From Lepagella muris (lineage in GTDB: Bacteria; Bacteroidota; Bacteroidia; Bacteroidales; Muribaculaceae), in NCBI RefSeq assembly GCF_004793975.1, contig NZ_SRYB01000008.1, positions 62,001-126,000 of the forward strand: a stretch of DNA of 64,000 nucleotides, given 5' to 3'. This document shows, piece after piece, positions 16,932 through 25,177 of this stretch (position 1 is its first letter; each line of letters starts with the position of its first letter). The translations under genes were made by a program, and so were the position numbers. Below the pieces are notes generated by a model that did no database searches, was not told the DNA's origin, and saw only the letters and a list, made by a program, of their open reading frames with translations.

Positions 16932-18383
16932 ATCCGGATATAGCCATTCGTATTGCCTAAGTCCTAACATACTGTTTTCCTCCATGGTCACACCTCTTGA
17001 ATATGACCAGCCAAAGTTTATTTCAGTTGTATTTTCAAGAAGTGTCTCAAGGTTATCGACCAGATATTTAAGGTTTTCAAAATATGGAGCTATAACCTCA
17101 TCTGCTCTCCACGCTTCCAGCAACCTGTCGTAGTTTGCCTTATCTTTCAGCAACGGGAGCATCAATGCTTTCATGAATGCCTTTGCCAATTTCTGATCAG
17201 CAAAACTCATTTTGAATTTAGTCGGCTTGCCATACTCGTCATCAGGTCCGCCAAATTCATAATTCATCAAAATGCCATCCACATTTGCAGGAGACACAGC
17301 ACTTATCAAATTATATACAAACGTTTTCATCATCAAAGTATCAGTTGGATAACATGTCAGTTCACTGAACCCATCAGAAGAGTTAACCGTAAGCGTCTTT
17401 GGCACGTTGATCGTGAACAATCCCTGAGGATCTATAAAAATTTTGAAAGTAGTATTCTTAATATCATAAACACGCATTTGGGAATCAAATGATCCATAAC
17501 CAATATAGACACCATCCGAACTTTTGAAAAAATTAGAATACCATGATATTGTCGGATTAATTTGAAGAGGAGAATTGTGCAAGTCATAGAATAACAGACC
17601 AGAGCATAATCTTCCGGCTAAAGTGGAAATTGACAACAGTATATCGCCGGATTCATTAAAACCATAATCGTCACCCCTTAAAAACGGCGTATCGAGAATA
17701 GCATGCAGAATATCGACAGGAGCAATCTTACTTCTGATATCATCCGAATAAGTCGCGCTATCCCAACTTATGATGAATGGGAAGGAGGCATAATGAAGAC
17801 CTTCATCCCGCATAGGAATATCCATGAAATTATAACTTTCACTGTTTGGTTCATCATACATCGTCCAATTAATATTGGAATAAAAATAATCACTCTCGGA
17901 TGACTTAGAGTACTGATAATATTTTCCTCTGACCTTCCCTTCGATAAAATATAATGATAACGAAATATGCATCCCCAAAGTGTCAAGTTCACAATCGCAA
18001 GAGAAGGAATTGTCTGAACATGGGACAAAGGTAGCAGGGATAGAGACATCTTTCCCAAATTTCAGAAAAGACAATCTCGGGAGTTTGCCTGTCTTGGGAA
18101 TGCCGGTGACATCGCTTAAATCAAAATCGTCGGAAGTAAATGTAATATATCCCTCATTGTTTTCATTGGCAGTCACCACAAGTTTGTCTTGCGGGCGCAT
18201 TTTAACCTGATCAATCACGGAACCATGTGAATAATAAGACGTTTCAAGATAAACATCTTCAGAAGAGTAAGTCCTGTTCTCAATCCTCAAGACAGGATCA
18301 GAATCCTTGTTGACCATATCTTCCTTCCCACATCCGGCAAGCAATATGGAAGCAAGCAGGCAAAGACAACTAATTGTTTTCAT
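16929..18383 (-). CDS. Uncharacterised lipoprotein (copy A of a paralogous pair)
   Basis: A 484-residue protein with lipobox LLAGC (lipidated Cys18), so it is exported and membrane-anchored. The rest is mixed beta/alpha with no motif I recognise; it may belong to a Bacteroidetes domain of unknown function (DUF4925 is a guess). It aligns by eye over its whole length with the protein at 20402-21907, for example EGYITFT.DDFDL, DPQGLF, VSPAN and GILMNYEF. It converges on TIM-barrel gene A, and the same arrangement recurs in copy B. It is more AT-rich than core genes of the window. Function unknown. Confidence 0.75.
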   Translation of the reverse strand: MKTISCLCLLASILLAGCGKEDMVNKDSDPVLRIENRTYSSEDVYLETSYYSHGSVIDQVKMRPQDKLVVTANENNEGYITFTSDDFDLSDVTGIPKTGKLPRLSFLKFGKDVSIPATFVPCSDNSFSCDCELDTLGMHISLSLYFIEGKVRGKYYQYSKSSESDYFYSNINWTMYDEPNSESYNFMDIPMRDEGLHYASFPFIISWDSATYSDDIRSKIAPVDILHAILDTPFLRGDDYGFNESGDILLSISTLAGRLCSGLLFYDLHNSPLQINPTISWYSNFFKSSDGVYIGYGSFDSQMRVYDIKNTTFKIFIDPQGLFTINVPKTLTVNSSDGFSELTCYPTDTLMMKTFVYNLISAVSPANVDGILMNYEFGGPDDEYGKPTKFKMSFADQKLAKAFMKALMLPLLKDKANYDRLLEAWRADEVIAPYFENLKYLVDNLETLLENTTEINFGWSYSRGVTMEENSMLGLRQYEWLYPD

Positions 18384-18859
18384 AATTCATACGTTTTTGT
18401 AAATCAACCGCAAAAATACATATTAAAAATATGTATCCACATTCATCTTTATTTTTTTTAATGTATTTAAACAAATTTTAAATAAACTTGTCGATACATT
18501 TTTACATGTGCGCAAGAATCATCAATATGATCATGTCGCCGAACTCATGTCGGTGATTGCCTTTGCCAATCCTGCGGAAATCCGGTATGAAGAAGGCAAA
18601 ACCGACAAGTCTTTCATTATGCTGCCTCTGGTGATGGTGAAGCGAGATTTCCTTTGTAAGTTTGCCGGTGTATTGGCACCCATATCATATTGGTTCCAAC
18701 CGAATTTTTTTTGGTCAAGTAGGATTCTTTTATGTCCATGCGACAAATTTTAAATGAAAGAGCCGAGAATCTCTATTGATATTTCTATATAAATTTAAAC
18801 CAATTCAATACACTCTTTGTTATACAATCTATTATCAACCCAATTAACTCTTATCTCAC
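18384..18859. other. Intergenic region with a possible gene remnant
   Basis: Apart from the lipoprotein A promoter, this 476-base gap contains a patch at about 18508-18753 that is richer in G/C than its flanks. It is open in the forward direction for 81 codons (MRKNHQYDHVAELMSV...). I recognise no family and see no promoter; a decayed gene fragment is the likeliest reading. The rest is AT-rich with nothing seen. Confidence 0.3.
18411..18418 (-). promoter_or_regulatory. -7 promoter box of lipoprotein A
   Basis: The reverse strand reads TATTTTTG, 28 bases upstream of the ATG. The same box at the same distance precedes lipoprotein B. Confidence 0.65.
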
Positions 18860-20179
18860 ATGATTATTTCAACAAGTTCCTACCCATCTCCTGTCGCGCC
18901 TCCCACCCCCGGAGCAATAACGATTCTCGCCAAATCACCGGTCACACCTTATAATCGTGATTATCCAACAGATAAATATGAAGCACAATTCACTTCCGCG
19001 AGATTCAAAGAGATTTTTCAATGTGGTTTTAATGCAATTTCCATTGCTGCTGAAAAGGAACGAGATCTTGACATTGCAAAAACTTTTGAACGTGCTGAAG
19101 ATTCCGGCCTAAAGATTATAATTTGTCAACAAGACAAGGATGAGATGCAGATGAGCAATCTTGTAAATAAATACAAAGACAATCCTTTGCTCGGAGGTTA
19201 TGAAATGATGGATGAACCTTTGTTTGAAAAACTTTCATGGTTAAAAGCAATTCATGATAAAATCAGGGAACTTGACCCCAAACATCTCGTCTATACCAAT
19301 CTTGCCGTCGATATGACTCCGTCTTCATCAGAATGGAAAGATCACTTGGGAGACATCGGGACTCTCGAAGAATATCTGGATTACTTTCAAAACATGTTTC
19401 ATCCAGTACTATGGTCTTATGATTTCTATCCAGTTAGATACTATAATGGGAGAACAATTGTAAGAACCTCAGACTTCTACAAATTTCTACAGATGTTTCA
19501 TGACAAAGCGAAAAAGGCCAATAGACCTTTCTGGACTTATTCCTTGTGTATGCCTTATGTAGAAAAATGCTATCCTGCTTCGGCATGCGTACTTGGTCCT
19601 GATAAAAACGGACGACCTATTCCAACTGAAGGAGAACTTCGTTGGGAAGCCTTCTCCGCATTGGCATACGGTGCACAGGGAATTGTTTACTGGTCATATT
19701 CCCAACGCTATTCAATCAAGAACAGTAATGGAGTTTACGGAGAATACTACACATCAGCTCCGATTGACCTGCAAGGGAATAAGACAGAGATTTGGTATCG
19801 GGTGCAGACCGTGAATAGTGAAATCAAAATGTTCAATCATGTTTTCTATGGTTGTGAAGTCATAGATGTCAGACATGCCGGCACGACTTATCCCGGGACA
19901 AAGCCTTTCTCCTCCACATTCGGCTTTATAAAGACTCTGGAGACAGAGGCACAAGGGGTGATGGTGTCACATCTAAAGAATGGTGATAATGACTTCATTG
20001 TCATCGTTAATCACGATCCTTTTAATTTCCAGAAAATCAAACTCGAATTTTCAGATCCTAATTCTATAATAGGCATCTCCCCGGTGAGTCCCAAACCGAA
20101 TCCGGATGAGGACGATTCTGAAACTACCGGATACACGTATCTCCAACCGGGCGGCTATTTAATTTTCAAAGTGATGTAA
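18860..20179 (+). CDS. TIM-barrel glycosidase-like protein (copy B), no signal peptide
   Basis: A 439-residue paralogue of the protein at 15371. The same landmarks are present: GGYEMMDEP (Glu119), WSYDFYPV, PTEGELRWEAFSALAYGAQG and a C-terminal SPKPNPDEDD-containing tail. Unlike copy A it begins MIISTSSYPSPVAPPTPGAI with no hydrophobic leader, and an in-frame TAA stands 15 bases before the ATG, so no longer start exists. It is either cytoplasmic or has lost its export signal. Codon use is clearly more AT-rich than copy A. It converges with lipoprotein B. Substrate unknown. Confidence 0.68.
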   Translation: MIISTSSYPSPVAPPTPGAITILAKSPVTPYNRDYPTDKYEAQFTSARFKEIFQCGFNAISIAAEKERDLDIAKTFERAEDSGLKIIICQQDKDEMQMSNLVNKYKDNPLLGGYEMMDEPLFEKLSWLKAIHDKIRELDPKHLVYTNLAVDMTPSSSEWKDHLGDIGTLEEYLDYFQNMFHPVLWSYDFYPVRYYNGRTIVRTSDFYKFLQMFHDKAKKANRPFWTYSLCMPYVEKCYPASACVLGPDKNGRPIPTEGELRWEAFSALAYGAQGIVYWSYSQRYSIKNSNGVYGEYYTSAPIDLQGNKTEIWYRVQTVNSEIKMFNHVFYGCEVIDVRHAGTTYPGTKPFSSTFGFIKTLETEAQGVMVSHLKNGDNDFIVIVNHDPFNFQKIKLEFSDPNSIIGISPVSPKPNPDEDDSETTGYTYLQPGGYLIFKVM

Positions 20180-20240
20180 CAGGCACCTTATAAGCGTGTT
20201 TCACAGAAGTTTTGATTTGTATTACTTTATGAAAAAATCA

Positions 20241-20379
20241 CTCTGCATTTTCTGCGATTGTTTCACCACGAGGAGCGCGGAGATTACAGAGATTTTTTGT
20301 TTTTGTGATAATAAAAAAACTACGCGCTCTCTGTGTACTCAGTGGTTGTTTCACCACGGGGAGCACAGAGAACAGGGAG
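20241..20379. repeat. Palindromic interspersed repeats, copies 2 and 3
   Basis: Two units (20241-20295 and 20321-20379) share TTTCACCACG.GGAGC with the copies at 16.7 and 22.0 kb. Each has arms with CTCTGYG-type and CACAGAGAAC-type sequence, forming imperfect hairpins. Confidence 0.65.
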
Positions 20380-20411
20380 GGTCATTATTTATTAAGGGTC
20401 ATTATTTATTA
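20378..20411 (+). repeat. 17-bp tandem duplication at the end of lipoprotein B
   Basis: AGGGTCATTATTTATTA occurs twice in direct succession (20378-20394, 20395-20411) and covers the stop codon of lipoprotein B. Confidence 0.8.
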
Positions 20412-21907
20412 TTTGGGTATAGGTAGTGGTATTGTTGCATTCCAAGAGACTTTAGCTCTTCGGTTGTCGCACCTTTGGAATATGACCAACCAAGTTTGAT
20501 ATCTGTCGTGTTATCAAGCATCTCTTCAAGATTATCCACCAGATATTTCAAATCGTCGAAATACGGGTTGGTGGCCTCATCCATCTTCCATGCATCCATC
20601 AGTCTGTTGTAATTACCATCATCCTTCAATAGGGGCAACAACAGTGCTTTCAGGAATGATTTTGACAACTCCGCATCCGCGAAAGTCATTCTGAACTTTG
20701 TAGCTTTATTTCTCTTATCCACCGGACCAAAGAATTCATAGTTCATAAGGATTCCATTCACATTTGCCGGTGAAACAGCCTTTATGAGATTATATACCAG
20801 CATCTTCATCGCAGGAGTGTCAGCAGCATAATAAGAAGGCACTCTGATACCATCAGAATTAGGTGACATTTTCTTCGGAATCCTTATTTTGAAGAGACCC
20901 TGTGGATCAATGAATAGCCTAAACGTCGAGTTCTTTATATCGCAGACATTCATATTCGTCTTAAACGATTCAGGTGCTACCACAAAAGGATAACTGCCAT
21001 CCCATAGATTCTCCGAAACCGCATACCATGATATTTCGGGATGAAAAGACGAACTACTTGAATCGTAAAAATACAATCCTGAACATAATCTGCAAATCAA
21101 CATCGAGATAGAGATTAGACTTTCACCTGAAGATTCAAAACCATAGATTGATTCCGACAGAAACGGAGTGTTTAGCAGAGTCTGAATGAAATCCTCAGCA
21201 CTTATCTCTTCCTTTATATTATCTGGATATAGAGAACTGTTCCAACTTAGAATAAAAGGTGACGATTCATAATGAAGACCCTTGTCTCTGACAGGTATAT
21301 CTGCGATATTGTGACTTACGGCAGTGTTATCATATACCCAATGCCAATCAATACTATTGTATATATTATTATCAAATGGGTAGGTGTATTGATAGAAAGT
21401 ACCTTTCACTTTTCCATCAATAAATCTTAAAGACAAGGAGATCCTCATACCTAATGTGTCAAGTTTACATTCGCAGGAATATCTACTTGTTTTTTCTTCA
21501 ACAACATGTCCGTTCTCATCATATTTGAATACTTTATTGGAATTGGGAACAAAGGTGACCGGTAGGGAAGCCTCTTTACCAAATTTCAGGAATGACAATC
21601 TCGGAAGTTTATCATTAGCGGAGATTCCCGGCACTGTCTCCAAGTCAAAATCATCAGTTGTAAAAGTAATATATCCTTCATTATTTTCATTTGCCGTCAC
21701 CACAAGTCTATCATACGGACGCATTTCCACCTGCTCAGTCCAAGAGCCATGTGAATAGTAAGTCGTTTCAAGATATACATCTTCTGGAGAATAAGACCGG
21801 TTCTCAATCCTTACGACAGGTTCCGGCTCCGGTTTCACGACATCATCCTTCCCACATCCGGCAAGTAAGGTGGAAGCGATTAAGCAAAAATAACTTAATT
21901 TCCTCAT
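20402..21907 (-). CDS. Uncharacterised lipoprotein (copy B of a paralogous pair)
   Basis: A 501-residue exported lipoprotein with lipobox LLAGC, starting at the ATG at 21907 (a longer frame to 21937 would begin close to the promoter box). It is a full-length paralogue of the 16929-18383 product, slightly longer because of insertions such as NKVFKYDENGHVVEEKTSRY. No catalytic or binding motif is recognised. Position and orientation relative to TIM-barrel gene B repeat those of copy A, so the two genes seem to have duplicated as a unit. Function unknown; it may bind the substrate or partner of the TIM-barrel protein (inference). Confidence 0.75.
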   Translation of the reverse strand: MRKLSYFCLIASTLLAGCGKDDVVKPEPEPVVRIENRSYSPEDVYLETTYYSHGSWTEQVEMRPYDRLVVTANENNEGYITFTTDDFDLETVPGISANDKLPRLSFLKFGKEASLPVTFVPNSNKVFKYDENGHVVEEKTSRYSCECKLDTLGMRISLSLRFIDGKVKGTFYQYTYPFDNNIYNSIDWHWVYDNTAVSHNIADIPVRDKGLHYESSPFILSWNSSLYPDNIKEEISAEDFIQTLLNTPFLSESIYGFESSGESLISISMLICRLCSGLYFYDSSSSSFHPEISWYAVSENLWDGSYPFVVAPESFKTNMNVCDIKNSTFRLFIDPQGLFKIRIPKKMSPNSDGIRVPSYYAADTPAMKMLVYNLIKAVSPANVNGILMNYEFFGPVDKRNKATKFRMTFADAELSKSFLKALLLPLLKDDGNYNRLMDAWKMDEATNPYFDDLKYLVDNLEEMLDNTTDIKLGWSYSKGATTEELKSLGMQQYHYLYPNNK

Positions 21908-21934
21908 AATCTCTAAGTTTTTATATTTCAATCG

Positions 21935-21942
21935 CAAAAATA
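21935..21942 (-). promoter_or_regulatory. -7 promoter box of lipoprotein B
   Basis: The reverse strand reads TATTTTTG, 28 bases upstream of the ATG at 21907, the same spacing as for lipoprotein A. Confidence 0.65.
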
Positions 21943-21990
21943 CTTCTTTTTATTATTTCCACAAAAATTTTATCCCAATTTTAATACAAA

Positions 21991-22145
21991 AACTCCGCGC
22001 TCTCTATGCACTCTGCGGTTATTACACCACGGGGAGCACGGAGAACGCGGCGAGTTTAGTTTTTATTTATGATAAAATTTCTCTGTGCTCTTTGTGCTCC
22101 CTGCGGTTGTTTTACCACGCGGAACACGGGAAGCACGGAGATTTT
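21991..22145. repeat. Palindromic interspersed repeats, copies 4 and 5
   Basis: Units at 21991-22056 and 22080-22145 contain CTCTGCGGTTATTACACCAC, CTGCGGTTGTTTTACCACG and GGAGCACGGAGAACGCGG-like arms, forming long imperfect hairpins. They lie just downstream of the CoA-transferase gene and may help end its transcript. Confidence 0.65.
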
Positions 22146-22164
22146 ATTGGCTATTTATGCGGAA

Positions 22165-23661
22165 TCAGTATTTGGATAGATCGACGTTGCGCATGTCACC
22201 GCTCTGGAGGAATTCCGTGTGGAATGCAAGCGATGCACGAAGTGTGTGCGGGGTCTGTCCACCTGTCGGACCGCCCATGTTGAGATAGTCGGTCAGCAAT
22301 TCGCGATACATCGGGTGAGCACAATTGTTGATAATCTCCTTAGCTCGCTGGATAGGATCCTTGCCACGAAGATCGGCAATACCCTGGTCAGTGACGATTA
22401 TGTCTACAGAGTGCTCAGAATGATCCATGTGGGAAACCATCGGCACAATGTTAGAAATCTTACCCTCCTTGGTGATTGACGGGCAAGAGAAGATTGATAT
22501 GTAGGCATTACGTGCGAAGTCGCCCGAACCGCCGATACCGTTCATCATGCGTGTGCCGGTCACATGTGTAGAGTTGACATTACCGAATATGTCAGCCTCA
22601 AGCGCAGTGTTCATGGCGATTACACCGAGACGACGGATTACCTCCGGATTGTTAGAGATCTCCACCGGACGGATCACTACCTTCTCCTTGAAGAACTCGA
22701 TATTGTCTATGACGTCCTGCTCCACCTCATTGGACACGGTCAGTGAGCTTGTGCTGCCAAATTTGCAACGACCTTTCTTCATGAGATCGATGACTGCATC
22801 CTGAATCACCTCAGTATACATTGCGAAGGGAGGAATCTCCTTGGCATCGGCAAGACCATATAGAACAGCATTTGCCACGTTGCCCACACCACTCTGTATG
22901 GGGAGGAATGACGACGGTATTCTTCCTGCCCTCATCTCTCCGATAAGGAAATCACAGACGTTTGCACCAATCTTGTTTGTCACCTCATCGGGATTGGAGA
23001 ATGCCTTCACTCCATCGAAAGAGTCGCTCATCACGACGCCCACAATCTTATCCGGATCAAGCTTGAGCACCGGAGAACCGATACGGTCATTGGGATGGAA
23101 GATAGGAATCACGTCGCGGTTAGGGGGATCAAGCGGCAGATAGATGTCGTGCAATCCGAAAAGAGCATGATGCAGTTTCTCGTTAAGCTCTATGATGATT
23201 TTCTTTGCATACTTGGCATAAGTCGGCACGTTGCCCACACCCATACCAACCACCACTGTACCGTCATCCTTGATGTCGCTCACCTCTATGATGGCAAAGT
23301 CAAGCTCGCCATAGAATCCATAGCGGAATTTCTGTGCAAGTTCCGAAAGATGAAGGTCGAAATAGTGGCAATCGTGAGCATTGATACGCTTACGAAGGTC
23401 AGGAAGATTCTGATAGGGAGTACGCATGCCTATAGCATTCGCACGCGCAAGCACACCGTCGCAACGGTCGCTTGTAGATGCGCCGGAGAAAATGTTGATC
23501 TTAAATTCTTTTCCTTCAGCGTGAAGACGTTCAGCCATTTCTGCTATCGCAGTCGGAACCACTTTTGGAGCTCCCGGGGCTGTGAAACCGGAAAGACCAA
23601 CGTTGTCGCCATTATGAAACAACGATGCGGCCTCCTGGGGTGATAAGACAGGAAATCTCAT
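22165..23661 (-). CDS. Acetyl-CoA hydrolase/CoA-transferase family protein
   Basis: A 498-residue class I CoA-transferase. GLSGFTAPGAPK lies near the N-terminus, the catalytic glutamate is in MYTEVIQDAV (about residue 290), and the C-terminal half has GTRMMNGIGGSGDFARNA. The size and motifs match succinyl-CoA:acetate or succinate:propionyl-CoA transferases of the AarC/Ach1 type, which in propionate- and acetate-forming Bacteroidales move CoA between organic acids. Exact acyl specificity cannot be set from sequence. The start is the ATG at 23661; upstream codons are poor. A single gene with its own promoter. Confidence 0.9.
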   Translation of the reverse strand: MRFPVLSPQEAASLFHNGDNVGLSGFTAPGAPKVVPTAIAEMAERLHAEGKEFKINIFSGASTSDRCDGVLARANAIGMRTPYQNLPDLRKRINAHDCHYFDLHLSELAQKFRYGFYGELDFAIIEVSDIKDDGTVVVGMGVGNVPTYAKYAKKIIIELNEKLHHALFGLHDIYLPLDPPNRDVIPIFHPNDRIGSPVLKLDPDKIVGVVMSDSFDGVKAFSNPDEVTNKIGANVCDFLIGEMRAGRIPSSFLPIQSGVGNVANAVLYGLADAKEIPPFAMYTEVIQDAVIDLMKKGRCKFGSTSSLTVSNEVEQDVIDNIEFFKEKVVIRPVEISNNPEVIRRLGVIAMNTALEADIFGNVNSTHVTGTRMMNGIGGSGDFARNAYISIFSCPSITKEGKISNIVPMVSHMDHSEHSVDIIVTDQGIADLRGKDPIQRAKEIINNCAHPMYRELLTDYLNMGGPTGGQTPHTLRASLAFHTEFLQSGDMRNVDLSKY

Positions 23662-23753
23662 TTTGTATATTTTTAGTTGTTTCCACATGCGGAAAAATGA
23701 CCGGCTCTCTCAATGTTGTGCAACACCATAAACATTCTTCCGCATTTTATTCG

Positions 23754-23761
23754 CAAAATTA
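23754..23761 (-). promoter_or_regulatory. -7 promoter box of the CoA-transferase gene
   Basis: The reverse strand reads TAATTTTG, 93 bases upstream of the ATG at 23661. Confidence 0.65.
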
Positions 23762-23931
23762 GCGAATTAATTCCATTCAACCAACCGTATTGGCATAAAA
23801 AGCACAGAGCGACAGGATAAAAAAGCGAGTATTCAGCAACAAGTTGACGTGCCTGTATTGTTATAAGTAGTAGGTCTTATCAAGTAAGTACCTACACCAA
23901 TAAATCATCTCATTGAAGTCATTTACGAAAT

Positions 23932-25113
23932 ATGAATACAAACGACACTTCGTCTCACATCTCCACATCCCCCGGAGCTATTCCCGATGTCTCCACAAAT
24001 ACCTCCTCCCTCATTCCCTCTACCACATCCGTCTCCGATTCCGGACATTCCTACAAGAATGCGGTCAGGGAATACTTGGGGAAAGGACTGCGCTATGTCG
24101 TTCCACTCGTCATATCGGTATGCCTTCTTATATGGCTGTTTCATAAAGTCAATTTCCATGACGTAGTGACTACGGTCAAGGATGGATGCAATTTCTGCTG
24201 GATTGCAGTGATGATGCTTCTGACCATGCTGTCGCGCATGATCCGTGGAGTGAGATGGGGTCTTCAGCTTCGTGCTGCCGGCGTGAAGAGAATGCCGGTG
24301 GTGTGTGAATGGGTCACGATATGGGGAGCGTATGCCCTCAACATCGTCTTTCCGCAGCTCGGCGAGGCGTGGCGGTGCGTGTTTGTTAGCCGCAGGGAGA
24401 AGACGCAACTCTCCACCGTAATCGGCACGGATGTGGGCGACCGGGGTTCAGACCTCGTGGTCATCCTTGTGCTGCTGGGCGTGTCGCTCGTGGTGGCACA
24501 CCCTTTCATCTCTGATTTCATCAACAGATACTCCCTCGGAAGAGATATGCGCGACATTACTGACGACCCTGTGGTATGGATAGGTCTCGGCATCGTCGTC
24601 GGCGGCTTATGGGCGATACTGCATTTCTGCAAGACTATGATATGGGTGAAACGTCTCGACACCAATCTCGACAGGATATGGGATGGCTTCAAAGTGATAT
24701 TCACCATGAAGAAATGGTGGCTCTATCTCCTGCTGACCATTGCAATATGGGTATGCTATTTCCTTCAGACGTATGTAGTGTTCTTCGCATTCCCGTTCAC
24801 ACACAAACTCATCACCGACCCCCACATGGCGTATGGGCTAATTCCGGGGCTGGTGGTGTTTGTATTCGGATCGATGTCAATGGCGATACCCTCCAACGGC
24901 GGTCTTGGTCCCTGGAACCTTGCCATCATGTTCGCTCTCTCGCTTTTTGGCATATCCAACACTGAAGGGACAGCATTCAGCATCGTGATGTGGAGCTGCC
25001 AGGCTATTATGATCATTGCGCTTGGAGTATTCTCCGCAATATACGTTTCCACCACGTCCGGCAAAGGTGGAGATACCACACAAAATACATCGACATCAGC
25101 CGCAAAGGCATAA
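23932..25113 (+). CDS. Flippase-like / lysylphosphatidylglycerol synthase TM-domain protein
   Basis: A 393-residue inner-membrane protein. A polar Ser/Thr-rich N-terminus of about 45 residues is followed by about eight hydrophobic segments, with MLSRMIRGVRWGLQLRAAGV, GEAWRCVFVSRREK and the late PSNGGLGPWNLA typical of the YbhN/UPF0104 family related to the membrane domain of MprF. No C-terminal aminoacyltransferase domain is present, so it is not a complete lysyl-PG synthase. Related proteins are thought to move or help make lipids or polyprenyl-linked sugars; the substrate is unknown. A bidirectional terminator separates it from eno. Confidence 0.82.
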   Translation: MNTNDTSSHISTSPGAIPDVSTNTSSLIPSTTSVSDSGHSYKNAVREYLGKGLRYVVPLVISVCLLIWLFHKVNFHDVVTTVKDGCNFCWIAVMMLLTMLSRMIRGVRWGLQLRAAGVKRMPVVCEWVTIWGAYALNIVFPQLGEAWRCVFVSRREKTQLSTVIGTDVGDRGSDLVVILVLLGVSLVVAHPFISDFINRYSLGRDMRDITDDPVVWIGLGIVVGGLWAILHFCKTMIWVKRLDTNLDRIWDGFKVIFTMKKWWLYLLLTIAIWVCYFLQTYVVFFAFPFTHKLITDPHMAYGLIPGLVVFVFGSMSMAIPSNGGLGPWNLAIMFALSLFGISNTEGTAFSIVMWSCQAIMIIALGVFSAIYVSTTSGKGGDTTQNTSTSAAKA

Positions 25114-25115
25114 TA

Positions 25116-25151
25116 AAACTCCCGGCATAGTTTCGACCATGCCGGGAGTTT
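25116..25151. terminator. Bidirectional terminator between the flippase-like gene and eno
   Basis: A perfect 13-bp GC-rich stem (AAACTCCCGGCAT at 25116-25128 with 25139-25151) has a 10-base loop and lies between convergent genes. Confidence 0.92.
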
Positions 25152-25177
25152 CATATTTTCAAGCAGTAAGAAGGAAC

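Noticed and set aside
23932..25113. Complete lysylphosphatidylglycerol synthase (MprF)
   Set aside because: The C-terminal aminoacyltransferase domain is missing; only the membrane domain family is supported.
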